In this document: positions 26,687 to 36,005 of the stretch, piece by piece
How the letters are laid out: each line of letters opens with the position of its first letter
Position numbering within the stretch: the first letter of the stretch is position 1
NCBI GenBank assembly: GCA_937957685.1
Contig: CALGAO010000040.1
Location: 1 to 44,854 of the forward strand
DNA length: 44,854 bases
Direction of reading: 5' to 3'
DNA from: an uncultured Paenibacillaceae bacterium
GTDB lineage: Bacteria > Bacillota > Bacilli > Paenibacillales > DA-C8
Notes under the pieces: model-generated
What the model was told of the DNA's origin: nothing
The model's database searches: none
The model's input: only the letters and a program-made list of their open reading frames with translations
Position numbers and translations under genes: made by a program

Positions 26687-28171
26687 TCAGTGACGCTTGG
26701 CCTCCTGCCACCACGCTTCCATCTCTTCAAGATCAGTTTGGTCAAAAGTTCTGCCTCTTAAACGCAGTTGCTCCTCGATATAAGCGAATCTTCGCATAAA
26801 CTTGCGATTGGTGCGCGCCAGCGCCTCCTCCGGGTCCACCTTCATGAATCTCGCCAGGTTGACGATCACGAACAGCAGATCTCCCAGCTCGTCGACCCGC
26901 TCCTCCTCCTTGGCCGGATCATCCATCACCTCGCGCAGTTCCTGAAGCTCCTCCTCCAGCTTGGCCCAGACGTCGCGGCTGTTGTCCCAGTCGAAGCCTA
27001 CCTTCGCCGCTTTCTTCTGCAGCTTCAGCGCCTTCATCAGGCCCGGCAGATCCTTGGGCACTCCGGCCAGCACGGACATGCGCTCCACATCCTGACCTGC
27101 CTGGCGCTTCTCTTCCTTCTTGATCGCTTCCCAGTTGCTGAGCGCCTCTTCCGCGTCGCCTGCCGACTTGTCGCCGAACACATGGGGATGGCGGCGGATC
27201 AGCTTCTCGTTCAGCTCCGCGATCACATCGTACACCGTAAATGTGCCGACCTCCTGCTCCATCTGCGCATGCAGCATGATCTGCAGCAGCAGGTCGCCCA
27301 GCTCCTCGCGCATATGATCCGGATCGTCCTCATCGATCGTCTCGAGCAGTTCATACGTCTCTTCGATCAGGTTCTTGCGGATGCTCGTGTGGGTCTGCTC
27401 CCGGTCCCAGGGGCAACCGTTCGGGCTGCGCAGGATCGCGACGATCTCGTGCAGCCTGTCGAAGCTCTTGTTGCGAAGGGATTCCCGTTCATCCTTCGGC
27501 ACCCAGACCAGCGACAGATTGCCGTAACCGTCGATCCGATCAAGCTCATACAGCGGAATCTCCCGGATCACTTCCTCGCCCGCGACGCCAAGCGCATGCC
27601 CGACGACGACCGGATGATCATCCGGATACCATTCCATCAGCTTCAGCTTCACATCGGAAGCGGTCAGGCGGTCGTACACCTGCGCGAAGATCGTGTGGAT
27701 CGTCGGCTCGAAACGGTAGAGCTCCAGCTTCGTCGCGTCGACCAGCTGGAAGCCGTCCAGCGGGTCGATGCCGAATCGCAGGAACGCCTGATCGAGGAAG
27801 CTCTCGCCGCCGAGGATCGTCAACTCGATGCCTTCCTCCGGAGCTCGCGCGCGCAGCATCTGCACCGTTGCTTCAGCCACCTGCGGATGGCCGGGCACAG
27901 CGTAGACGATCTGGCTGTCCGGCCTGTCCGATGCTTCCTTCAGCAGGCGATCCACAATCGCCGCATACACGTCATGGAACTGGTCATGCGCTTCATACAG
28001 GTCATCGAAACTGCGGTATGCGATGCCCAGGCTGCGCAGGTAAGCCGTGACCGGGTGATGCTCCGTGCGCAGATACAGCGCATCCGCCTGTTCCAGGCGC
28101 CGCAGGACGCCAAGCGTAAGTTGCGTCTCGTCACCGGACCCGAGCCCGACGACCGTAATCGAACCTTTCAT
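26687..28171 (-). CDS. mazG: YabN-type fusion: tetrapyrrole-methylase-like domain plus MazG pyrophosphohydrolase
   Basis: A 494-residue two-domain protein. The first 225 or so residues resemble SAM-dependent tetrapyrrole methylases (ITVVGLGSGDETQLTLG, VYAVPGHPQVAEATV). The C-terminal half is MazG, with NLIEETYELLETIDEDDPDHMREELGDLL (EExxE...ExxD metal site) and a second copy LEEELQELREV...DELGDLLFVIVN. MazG enzymes hydrolyse NTPs to NMP and pyrophosphate for pool cleaning. The start at ATG 28171 follows GGAAGTG; an in-frame TTG two codons earlier is less likely. It sits as yabN does in B. subtilis. Confidence 0.93.
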   Translation of the reverse strand: MKGSITVVGLGSGDETQLTLGVLRRLEQADALYLRTEHHPVTAYLRSLGIAYRSFDDLYEAHDQFHDVYAAIVDRLLKEASDRPDSQIVYAVPGHPQVAEATVQMLRARAPEEGIELTILGGESFLDQAFLRFGIDPLDGFQLVDATKLELYRFEPTIHTIFAQVYDRLTASDVKLKLMEWYPDDHPVVVGHALGVAGEEVIREIPLYELDRIDGYGNLSLVWVPKDERESLRNKSFDRLHEIVAILRSPNGCPWDREQTHTSIRKNLIEETYELLETIDEDDPDHMREELGDLLLQIMLHAQMEQEVGTFTVYDVIAELNEKLIRRHPHVFGDKSAGDAEEALSNWEAIKKEEKRQAGQDVERMSVLAGVPKDLPGLMKALKLQKKAAKVGFDWDNSRDVWAKLEEELQELREVMDDPAKEEERVDELGDLLFVIVNLARFMKVDPEEALARTNRKFMRRFAYIEEQLRLRGRTFDQTDLEEMEAWWQEAKRH

Positions 28172-28258
28172 CTGCAATCACTTCCTCGTCTATATGGTCA
28201 GATAGGGTCAGTTGGATCGGCGATCCGGGGCATGCCAATCCTGGAACGATATCGCCGT

Positions 28259-29968
28259 TCAGGCAGGATCGTCCGTACCCGCGCCCCGCTCGCCCACGCC
28301 AGCCTGCCTCTCGGGCAGGATGCGCCATCTGCGGAGCAGCGGCGACAGGCGCCTGTACACCCCGGGCACCAGCTGCAGCTCGGCTTCGCTGAGCGCCCCG
28401 CTCCTCAGCGCGGCCAGGCCGAAGGCGGCGGCGCCGACCGCGATCATGACGAGCGCCTGGCCGGTATTCCACAGCCGATCGCTCTCCGCTGTGCCGGTCA
28501 GCGCGGTGAGCAGCGCGAACAGCCCATACAGCGCGGCGATCACGCCAAGCATGGCGGCGACGGACAGGATCGGCCGCGCGAGGGCCTCCCGCCACCGCCA
28601 GGAGATGCCGACGTGCCGCCTCACCGCCCGCACGTTCAGCCAGCAGGCGGCCGCATTGGCGATCACGCCGGACCAGGCCGCGCCGGCGATGCCGAGCGGC
28701 GGGATGAGCAGCAGATTCAGCAGGACCTTGATCGCCGCGGCGATCAGCAGATGCAAGGCCGGCAGCTTCTCCCGGCTGATGCCCTGGAGGATCGCGGCGG
28801 TCGTGGCGCCCAGCGAACTGAACACCGCCGTCCAGGCGACGATCACCATCGTCCAGGTGCCGCTGGCGTCGGTGAACAGCATGATGTTCGCCGGCAAGCT
28901 GACGGCGGCCAGACCAGCGGAGGCGGCGAGGCCGATAAGCCAGGTGAGCCGGATGGACAGCTCGGCCCGGTACCGCACCAGCGCATGCTTGCCGTGGGCG
29001 CGCGCATCGGACAGCGACGGCACCAGAGCCGCCGCCATGGAGCTGAACAGCATGCCGACCAGATGCACGAGCGGCAGGCCGCGCGAGTACACGCCGAACT
29101 GATGCAGCGCCTCGCTCTCGTCCAGACCTTGCCGCACCAGCAGCTGCGGCAAGGTGAAGGAATCGATCATGCTGATGATCGGCGCCGCGATGGAGCCAAG
29201 CGCCACCGGCATGGCGTAGCTCACGATCTGCCTCAGCAGCAGGGCACGCGACGTTCGCACAACGGACCTGGCCTCTCGGGCCGCACCCTGCCTGTTCCGC
29301 ACGGCGCGCTCCCGCAGGTCGTAGATCAGCATGACGATCAGCCCGGCTGCGGCGCCTGCCGCAGAGCCGAAGGTCGCGCCGGCTGCGACCGCGCCGCTGG
29401 AAGCATGGGCTTCCGTAAGGACAAGCAGCAGCACGATCATGACCGTCACCCGCACCGTCTGCTCCACCACCTGCGAGACGGCTGTCGGGATCATGTTCTG
29501 CAAGCCCTGATGATAGCCGCGCGAAGCAGCCATGATCGGCACGAGGAGCAGGGCGTACGATGCGCTGCGCACTGCCGGCTGCGCTTGCCGGCTGCCGATC
29601 CAGTCAGCGATGGTACCCGCGCCAAGATACATGAACAGGAAACCGGCCAATCCGGTCAGCATCAGAACCAGTGAGGACAGCCGATAGATGCGATGGGCTT
29701 CCTGCAGGTTGCCGCCTGCCACCTGCTCCGAGACCAGCTTGGAAACCGCCGTCGGGAAACCGGCCGTTGCGAGGAACAAGATCAATACGTAAAACGGATA
29801 GACGGCGGAGTAGATGCCGTACGCTTCGTCGCCCGCGATGTTCTGCAGCGGGATCTTCTGCAAGGTGCCGAGCAGCTTGGAGATGACCGCCGCCGCTCCC
29901 AGCACCGCAATGCCTTTGATCAGGCGGCGATTCCCCTCAACCGCCGCTTCATGCCCATGCTCCATCAT
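28259..29968 (-). CDS. MOP-family polysaccharide flippase (YabM/SpoVB-like)
   Basis: About 569 residues with roughly 14 hydrophobic segments and the MATE-type start AAAVISKLLGTLQKIPLQNIAGDEAYGIYSAVYPFY typical of SpoVB/MurJ-like exporters that flip lipid-linked sugars. FGVYSRGLPLVHLVGMLFSS and ALVPSLSDA are internal landmarks. The start is chosen at ATG 29968 because GGAG lies six bases upstream; an ATG four codons earlier lies in that site. It stands where B. subtilis has yabM, between spoVT and yabN. The substrate, whether a peptidoglycan precursor or another glycan, is undetermined. Confidence 0.87.
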   Translation of the reverse strand: MMEHGHEAAVEGNRRLIKGIAVLGAAAVISKLLGTLQKIPLQNIAGDEAYGIYSAVYPFYVLILFLATAGFPTAVSKLVSEQVAGGNLQEAHRIYRLSSLVLMLTGLAGFLFMYLGAGTIADWIGSRQAQPAVRSASYALLLVPIMAASRGYHQGLQNMIPTAVSQVVEQTVRVTVMIVLLLVLTEAHASSGAVAAGATFGSAAGAAAGLIVMLIYDLRERAVRNRQGAAREARSVVRTSRALLLRQIVSYAMPVALGSIAAPIISMIDSFTLPQLLVRQGLDESEALHQFGVYSRGLPLVHLVGMLFSSMAAALVPSLSDARAHGKHALVRYRAELSIRLTWLIGLAASAGLAAVSLPANIMLFTDASGTWTMVIVAWTAVFSSLGATTAAILQGISREKLPALHLLIAAAIKVLLNLLLIPPLGIAGAAWSGVIANAAACWLNVRAVRRHVGISWRWREALARPILSVAAMLGVIAALYGLFALLTALTGTAESDRLWNTGQALVMIAVGAAAFGLAALRSGALSEAELQLVPGVYRRLSPLLRRWRILPERQAGVGERGAGTDDPA

Positions 29969-30234
29969 GCTATTCTCCATCCCTTGACAGCGGGGACGAG
30001 GCTGTCTCTCCCGGTGACACGGCGCCGAAAGATGGCCGCTCCTGTCGCTCCCCGCCGGCCTTCAAACGAAAATCACTCACTCCAAACTTTACCACCAAAT
30101 GCTCGCCGATTCAAACCTGTCACGCAAGAGCCTAAACCGCGGGCACAAACGTCAAGGACGCGCCCCCGTCGGCCTGCCGCCTTCCTGTCCAGACGATGCG
30201 CAAGGCCGGACGAAGACCCATCCATCCGCATGCG

Positions 30235-30262
30235 AAAAGACTTCCGCAGGATACGGAAGTCT
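30235..30262 (-). terminator. rho-independent terminator after spoVT
   Basis: A perfect nine-base stem AGACTTCCG/CGGAAGTCT with a seven-base loop and a following TTTTCG, 20 bases after the spoVT stop. Confidence 0.85.
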
Positions 30263-30281
30263 GTGTACTATCACGATTCGA

Positions 30282-30824
30282 TTACTGCTCCATCTGCTTG
30301 CCAAGGAAGCCTGCAGCTGTCTCAGCCATCTTGATCTCCAGTTGCCCCATCTTGACTCCGTCATCCTTGGACAACAGGATCACCGAGCCGATCGGATCAC
30401 CGCCAGCGATGATCGGGGCGATGACATAGGAGGAATAATGCTCCGACACGTCACGAATGATGTCGTACTCGCCCGGATTCGTCTCCATAACCGACTTGCG
30501 CGATTCCATCGCGGTTTCCACCGCGGAGCCCACGCTCTTCTCCAGATATTCCTTCCTCGATGCGCCGGCCACCGCGATCATCGTATCGCGGTCGGAGATC
30601 ATCGTGATGTGACCGGTGCTCTCGTACAACGACTCCGCATATTCCTTGGCAAAATCACCCAGTTCGCCAATGGGAGAATATTTCTTGAGGATGACTTCTC
30701 CATCGCGATCCACGAATATCTCCAGGGGATCTCCCTCGCGTATGCGCAACGTGCGGCGAATTTCTTTCGGAATAACGACCCTGCCCAAATCGTCGATTCG
30801 ACGAACAATTCCAGTTGCTTTCAT
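30282..30824 (-). CDS. spoVT: stage V sporulation protein T, AbrB-family regulator
   Basis: A 180-residue forespore transcription factor. Residues 1-50 (MKATGIVRRIDDLGRVVIPKEIRRTLRI, EGDPLEIFVDRDGEVILKKY) form the swapped-hairpin AbrB DNA-binding domain. Residues 60-180 form a GAF-type domain (YVIAPIIAGGDPIGSVILLSKD). In B. subtilis SpoVT tunes sigma-G genes late in sporulation. The start is MKATG at 30824; the frame extends 14 codons upstream but the family begins here. It has its own terminator and a sigma-G-like promoter. Confidence 0.95.
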   Translation of the reverse strand: MKATGIVRRIDDLGRVVIPKEIRRTLRIREGDPLEIFVDRDGEVILKKYSPIGELGDFAKEYAESLYESTGHITMISDRDTMIAVAGASRKEYLEKSVGSAVETAMESRKSVMETNPGEYDIIRDVSEHYSSYVIAPIIAGGDPIGSVILLSKDDGVKMGQLEIKMAETAAGFLGKQMEQ

Positions 30825-30923
30825 CGATCTTGTTGCCTCGCTTTCCTTGAAGTTTGTATTTGTCACTGGATACAGGGATTTGATCGTTCATGACAGCTGC
30901 CAGGAGTGATTTGTTGCTGTCCA

Positions 30924-30953
30924 TAGTGTTCTTCCGTTCCCATTTTTTTATGC
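30924..30953 (-). promoter_or_regulatory. spoVT: sigma-G-like promoter of spoVT
   Basis: GCATA, an 18-base spacer and AACACTA on the minus strand (sigma-G: GHATR-N18-CATNHTA), a full -35 match and 5/7 at -10. The leader to spoVT would be about 95 bases. B. subtilis spoVT is sigma-G dependent. Confidence 0.5.
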
Positions 30954-31038
30954 ACTTGCCGCATCTCCGCGCCCTTGGGAGGGATCGGATGACCGTCCCG
31001 CGCGATTCAATCCTCAAACAGCGAACCGCATGACGCCC

Positions 31039-32091
31039 TCAACCGGCCTTGTCCGCTTCATCGCCCGAGTCTGCTCCATCCTGCGCGTCCTCCGAGCCGT
31101 CCTCCGAATTCGGCAGGCGGATCTCCTGGATCAGCACGGGCAGCTCGTCCTCCATGAAGTCGCTGTAGATCTGATTGACCACCTGACCCTGGAGAAGATC
31201 CTTGACTTCCTCATAGGTCTGATCCTTGCGCTGTTCCACGAGGATCACGTGGTAACCGTACTCCGTCTCCACGGGCTCGCTGATCTCGCCGATGTCAAGC
31301 GCCAGCACCGCCTGCTTGAAAGGCTCCACCCAATCGCTCACCGGATTGGAGACGTACCTGCCGCCCTGCGCGCTCGACCCGGGATCGTCCGAATATTCCT
31401 TGGCGATCTCGGCGAAGTCGGCGCCCGCATCCAGCTTCGCCTTCACTTCCCGGGCGCGCTGGAGCGCCTCCTCCTTTGTCCTCGCTTCACCGCCTTGAGG
31501 CTCAAAGGCGACCAGCACATGGCGAACCGTTGCCAGCGTATAGGCATTCGGGTCCGTCGCCAGGGTCGACTCATACAGCTCTTTCATCTTCTCCTCTGTC
31601 GCCAGCGAACGGACATAATTCACCGCCGTCGCCTGGAGCATCAGGTATCGCCCGATGTCGTCCATCCTGATGCCCCATTCTTCGGACTTGCTCTCCCAGG
31701 CCTTCTTCGCATCGGCGTTGCTCTTGAGCTGCTTCTCGTATTCCTTGACCCTTTCTTCCACATCACGCTCGGTGGAAGCTCTCATATCCTCATCCGCTCT
31801 TGCCGACAGGATCTTGAACGAGATGTAGGTCTGCAGCATCTGCTCCCTGAACCCGTCCGGATCGCCCTGCTCGTAATATTCATGAAGCGATTCGTTGAAG
31901 TATTTGTCCACATAGTAATATCGGTTGAACTCCTGCTCATTGACCTGGCCGCCTTCGTAGACAGCGATGATCTTCGTCTCGTCTCCGGGCACCGTCCGTT
32001 TGCTATCCTTGCCGCATCCCGCCAGACTAATCACCAGCATGAAAGCGAGCATGATACCCGTCATCTTGTGCAGAATTCTACTTCGCAGCAT
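31039..32091 (-). CDS. parvulin-type peptidyl-prolyl isomerase lipoprotein (PrsA/SurA-like foldase)
   Basis: A 350-residue lipoprotein. The signal peptide has the lipobox SLAGC with lipid-attached Cys26. A SurA-N-like helical region follows, then a rotamase domain (TVRHVLVAFEP, SDDPGSSAQGGRYV, PVETEYGYHVILVEQRK, about residues 185-290) and an acidic tail. It should help exported proteins fold on the outer face of the membrane. The ATG overlaps the mfd stop by 14 bases. B. subtilis has a PpiC-type gene, yacD, between hslO and cysK; here that place is empty and the foldase is behind mfd. Confidence 0.9.
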   Translation of the reverse strand: MLRSRILHKMTGIMLAFMLVISLAGCGKDSKRTVPGDETKIIAVYEGGQVNEQEFNRYYYVDKYFNESLHEYYEQGDPDGFREQMLQTYISFKILSARADEDMRASTERDVEERVKEYEKQLKSNADAKKAWESKSEEWGIRMDDIGRYLMLQATAVNYVRSLATEEKMKELYESTLATDPNAYTLATVRHVLVAFEPQGGEARTKEEALQRAREVKAKLDAGADFAEIAKEYSDDPGSSAQGGRYVSNPVSDWVEPFKQAVLALDIGEISEPVETEYGYHVILVEQRKDQTYEEVKDLLQGQVVNQIYSDFMEDELPVLIQEIRLPNSEDGSEDAQDGADSGDEADKAG

Positions 32092-35000
32092 GCTGCAGAA
32101 CCTCCTTCGATTTTAGGCACTGGCCGAATTGGGTCAAGAACTGCTCGATGAGCGCCAGCGTCTCCTCCGGAGATAGTCCGCGGCAGTTAAAGACAATCTG
32201 TATCTTCGAGCCGGACTTGAACTGAACCCTTCTGGCGAACTGGTTGCCCAGCGCCACCAGCTTCTGTCCGTCGATCATCCGGTTCATGGACTCGTCGATG
32301 ATGAGCGTGATCTCTTGACCTTTCTGTGTGATGGACACAATCTTGTACTCGTTGCCATAGACCTTCAGTCTGGCAACAGAGAGCAGATTCTCCACCGCCT
32401 GCGGCGCAGGACCGAAACGATCGATGATCTCCTCGCGCAGCTCGTTCGCGTCGCCGAGCGTCCTGACCGAAGCGGTTTTCTTGTATATTTCGATTTTTTG
32501 CATACTGTCGTAAATATATTCAGATGGCAGATAAGCATCGATCTGCAGATCGATCTGCGTCGAGAACTCCTTCACCGTTTCCTTCTGCACGCCATCCAGC
32601 TCCAGCTTCCGCTTCTCGATCTCCTCCGCCAGCATCTGCGTATACATCTCGAATCCGACAGAGGCGATGAAGCCGTGCTGCTCGGCGCCCAGCAGATTGC
32701 CTGCGCCGCGGATCGCCAGGTCCCTCATCGCGATCTTGAAGCCGGAGCCCAGCTCGGTGAACTCCTTGATCGCCTGCAGGCGTTTCTCCGCATCCTCGCT
32801 GAGCACTTTGTCCCGTTGATAGGTGAAATAGGCATAGGCGATCCGGTTGGAGCGTCCGACGCGGCCGCGCAGCTGGTACAGCTGGGACAGGCCCATCTTG
32901 TCCGCATCGTGCACGATGAGCGTATTGACGTTCGGAATGTCCACGCCTGTCTCGATGATCGTCGTGCTGACGAGCACGTCGTACTCCCCGTCCAGGAAGT
33001 CGAGGATGACCTTCTCCAGCTCCTGCTCGGTCATCTTGCCATGGCCGACGGCGACCCTCGCATCCGGAACGAGCGCCTGGATCTGCTCGGCCATCTGATG
33101 GATGCCCTGCACCCGATTGTACAGGTAGTACACCTGGCCGTCGCGCGCCAGTTCCCGCTCGATCGCTTCGCGTATGAGCGAGTTGCTGTGCTCGACGACG
33201 TAGGTCTGCACTGGGAAGCGGTTCTCCGGCGGAGTCTCGATGACCGACAGGTCGCGAACGCCGAGCATCGACATGTGCAGCGTCCGCGGGATCGGCGTGG
33301 CGGTTAGCGTCAGCACGTCCACGTTCGTCTTCAGCCGCTTCAGCTTCTCCTTGTGCGACACGCCGAAGCGCTGCTCCTCGTCGACGATGAGCAGGCCGAG
33401 ATCCTTGAACTTCACATCGGCGGACAGAAGGCGATGCGTGCCGATAACGATGTCGACCGTGCCGGCCTTGAGCCCCTTGATCGTCTCGTTCTGCTCCTTG
33501 CGGCTGCGGAAGCGACTCAGCACCTGGATCTCAAACGGGAAGCCGCTGAACCGCTCCTTGAACGTCTCGAAGTGCTGCTGGGCGAGGATCGTCGTCGGGA
33601 CGAGCACCGCCACCTGCTTGCCTTCGATCGCCGCCTTGAACGCGGCGCGGATCGCCACCTCCGTCTTGCCGTAGCCGACATCTCCGCAGAGCAGTCTGTC
33701 CATCGGCACCGGGCTCTCCATGTCGCGCTTGATCTCCGCCACGGCGCGCAGCTGGTCCGGCGTCTCCCGGTACGGGAACATCGCCTCGAACTCCTTCTGA
33801 TAGGCGGTGTCCTTGGAGAACGCATAGCCGCGGCTCGCCTGGCGCTCGGCATAAAGCTTGATCAGATCGTCGGCGATATCCTGCACGGAGGAGCGCGCCT
33901 TTGACTTCGCCCGCTGCCATTCCGCGCCGCCGAGCTTGTTCAGCTTTGGCTCCTTCTCCTCGGAGCCGATGTACTTCTGCACGAGGTCGATCTGGTCGAT
34001 CGGCACGGACAGCTTATCCCCGCCGGCGTAGATGATGTGCATGTAGTCCTTGTGGATGCCATCGATCTCCAGCGTGCCGATGCCGACGTACTTGCCGATG
34101 CCGTGGTTGACGTGCACGACGTAGTCGCCGACCTTCAGATCCATGTAGCTCTTGATGCGCTCGGCGTTGTCCAGCTTGCGCTCCGCCTGGCGCACCTTGC
34201 GCTGCTTCTGCGAGAACACCTCGCTCTCCGTGATGACCGCGATGCGCCCTGTCGGATATTCGAAGCCGCTCTGCAGGTTGCCCTGCACGATCAGCGGAAT
34301 CTTGATCTTGTAATCGGCGAGCACCCGCTTCAGACGGCTCATCCGCTCCTCATCGCTGGCCAGGATGAGCACCTGCGTGCCGGACTTCGCCCAGCGCTCG
34401 GTCTCCGACTTCAGGACATTCATCTGACCGTGGAAGTTCTGCATCGCACGGGTCACGAAGTTGACGATATTCTGCGGCTGCGTATGCGGTATCTGGCGCA
34501 GGAACAGCTGCACATAGATCGTCGGGAACCTCTTGAACTGGATGACCTGCTCGTAGCTTTTGGACAGCACAAAAGCCGGCAGCATCTTGCCTTCGCCGAG
34601 CAGATCCGTTACCGACTCCGCTTCATCGCGCTCCAGCTGCTTCGCCGTCTCCATCAGCCGCACCGGCTCATCGATCAGCATCACCGTATCCTCCGGCATA
34701 TAATCGATGAGCGTGTGTCTCTCCGGATAGAGGAGTGAGATATATTTATAGATTTCCTGGAAGTAATGCCCGTCTCTCAATCTAGCAATATCTTCGCCGA
34801 TATGATCGGCAAGCTGATCCTTCGCCCGCCTGTCCGTCATCTTCTCCAGCTGTCTCGCCAGCAGATCGCTGGCATGGTCAGCGGCAGCCGACATGCGCCG
34901 CTGATCGGCGATGATCTCTCTCGCAGGCGTGATCATGATCTCTTCTACTCTAGCAACCGAACGTTGATCGGGAGGTTCGAAGGCGCGGATCGAATCGATC

Positions 35001-35599
35001 TCATCATCGAACCATTCGATCCGATAGGCTTCGTCGGAAGATAACGGGTAAACGTCCATGATGCCGCCGCGCACGCAGAACTCGCCTCGCTTCTCCACGA
35101 TCTCCGTGCGTTCGTAACCCAGCTTGACCAGAGCTGCCATCACGTCATGCAGCGCCGCCTGCTGCCCCACCCTGAGCGTCAGCAGTGACGACGCGTAGGT
35201 TTCCTTGATCGGCAACAGCTTGCGCAGGCCGGCGTAAGGAACGACGACGATGCCGCGGAATCCCGTTGCCAGCTTCGACAGCACAGCGATGCGCTGCGCC
35301 ACCGTCTCGGGACTGGAAGCCGCGATATCGATGAGCGTCAGTTCATTGGCCGGATAGAGCATGACCGAGTCGCTCTCGCATATCTCCTGCAGATCCTCCG
35401 CGATCTTCTGCGCAGCGAACAGATTATGCGTCACGATGATCAGCGGTCTCTCCAGCTGCTGACGAAGAGCGGCGACCATCACCTGCCGGCTGGACCCGGC
35501 CAGGCCAGAGATCAGCTGCTCGCGCATGCCGGAGCGGATACCGCCGATGATCGTCTGAAAATCATGATCGTTCTGAAACGCTTGCAGTAATTCCTGCAA
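32078..35599 (-). CDS. mfd: transcription-repair coupling factor
   Basis: A 1173-residue DNA translocase (B. subtilis 1177) that removes RNA polymerase stalled at lesions and recruits UvrA. Domains in order are a UvrB-like N-terminal module, the RNA-polymerase-interacting domain (GDYVVHVNHGIGKYVGIGTLEIDGIHKDYMHI), the RecG-like helicase with GDVGYGKTEVAIRAA (near residue 640), DEEQRFG, TLTATPIPRTL, QLRGRVGRS, and a C-terminal TRCF domain. The start is TTG, ten bases after GAGGAG, with alignment to the family N-terminus (QNDHDFQTIIGGI). It is followed by the foldase in an overlapping frame. Confidence 0.98.
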   Translation of the reverse strand: MQELLQAFQNDHDFQTIIGGIRSGMREQLISGLAGSSRQVMVAALRQQLERPLIIVTHNLFAAQKIAEDLQEICESDSVMLYPANELTLIDIAASSPETVAQRIAVLSKLATGFRGIVVVPYAGLRKLLPIKETYASSLLTLRVGQQAALHDVMAALVKLGYERTEIVEKRGEFCVRGGIMDVYPLSSDEAYRIEWFDDEIDSIRAFEPPDQRSVARVEEIMITPAREIIADQRRMSAAADHASDLLARQLEKMTDRRAKDQLADHIGEDIARLRDGHYFQEIYKYISLLYPERHTLIDYMPEDTVMLIDEPVRLMETAKQLERDEAESVTDLLGEGKMLPAFVLSKSYEQVIQFKRFPTIYVQLFLRQIPHTQPQNIVNFVTRAMQNFHGQMNVLKSETERWAKSGTQVLILASDEERMSRLKRVLADYKIKIPLIVQGNLQSGFEYPTGRIAVITESEVFSQKQRKVRQAERKLDNAERIKSYMDLKVGDYVVHVNHGIGKYVGIGTLEIDGIHKDYMHIIYAGGDKLSVPIDQIDLVQKYIGSEEKEPKLNKLGGAEWQRAKSKARSSVQDIADDLIKLYAERQASRGYAFSKDTAYQKEFEAMFPYRETPDQLRAVAEIKRDMESPVPMDRLLCGDVGYGKTEVAIRAAFKAAIEGKQVAVLVPTTILAQQHFETFKERFSGFPFEIQVLSRFRSRKEQNETIKGLKAGTVDIVIGTHRLLSADVKFKDLGLLIVDEEQRFGVSHKEKLKRLKTNVDVLTLTATPIPRTLHMSMLGVRDLSVIETPPENRFPVQTYVVEHSNSLIREAIERELARDGQVYYLYNRVQGIHQMAEQIQALVPDARVAVGHGKMTEQELEKVILDFLDGEYDVLVSTTIIETGVDIPNVNTLIVHDADKMGLSQLYQLRGRVGRSNRIAYAYFTYQRDKVLSEDAEKRLQAIKEFTELGSGFKIAMRDLAIRGAGNLLGAEQHGFIASVGFEMYTQMLAEEIEKRKLELDGVQKETVKEFSTQIDLQIDAYLPSEYIYDSMQKIEIYKKTASVRTLGDANELREEIIDRFGPAPQAVENLLSVARLKVYGNEYKIVSITQKGQEITLIIDESMNRMIDGQKLVALGNQFARRVQFKSGSKIQIVFNCRGLSPEETLALIEQFLTQFGQCLKSKEVLQHAAK

Positions 35600-35674
35600 T
35601 AGATTTACACTCCTCTCGCATATCCAAACAGGCCTCGGCTTTCTATGCCCTGGCCAGTAGCGGCATCTTCCTGT

Positions 35675-35905
35675 CTATTGTAACGGATTGGGAAGAAGAG
35701 ACAGCTCAGGATTCGCGTCCAGCGCTGACTTGCAATAATCACAAACGACCTTCACCGTGATGTCCCCCCCTGCCTGATAAGAGATCAGCTCCGACCTCTC
35801 CTCGGGCGTCAGATGGTGAAAGCCAAGCGCGTATTCGCTCACGGTGTTATCCGCAATCTCTCCAACCTTGGTCCCACAATGCCGGCAATAATAGATGACA
35901 GACAT
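35675..35905 (-). CDS. fin: anti-sigma-F factor Fin
   Basis: A 76-residue zinc-ribbon-like protein (YabK/DUF2757). YYCRHCGTKVGEI holds the first CxxC and VVCDYCKSAL the second. In B. subtilis Fin binds sigma-F in the forespore and helps the switch to sigma-G. Its position between pth (spoVC) and mfd is conserved. A forespore-type promoter lies just upstream, in agreement with feedback on sigma-F. Confidence 0.93.
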   Translation of the reverse strand: MSVIYYCRHCGTKVGEIADNTVSEYALGFHHLTPEERSELISYQAGGDITVKVVCDYCKSALDANPELSLLPNPLQ

Positions 35906-35943
35906 ACTGATACCTCCCGGATAGCGATGCGTAACGATGCTAT

Positions 35944-35973
35944 CAGTATGTCCGGAATGTACACGTGTAATAC
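35944..35973 (-). promoter_or_regulatory. fin: forespore (sigma-F/sigma-G) promoter of fin
   Basis: GTATT, 18 bases, CATACTG on the minus strand, one mismatch in each sigma-G element. Read as sigma-F, GGACATACTG fits the -10 pattern with GTATT 15 bases upstream. About 40 bases before the ATG. Double recognition is expected for fin. Confidence 0.6.
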
Positions 35974-36005
35974 TTGACTGCGAGAAGCCCTGCGATGCGG
36001 GCGAC

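Noticed and set aside
26768..29674. A 968-codon plus-strand open frame opposite mazG and the flippase
   Set aside because: It is antisense to two well-conserved genes, its composition is rich in His, Arg, Gln and Asp as expected from the complement of GC-biased codons, and it has no recognisable domain.
30825..31017. A minus-strand frame running from upstream of spoVT into it
   Set aside because: It reads spoVT in another frame, and the region fits a sigma-G promoter and leader.
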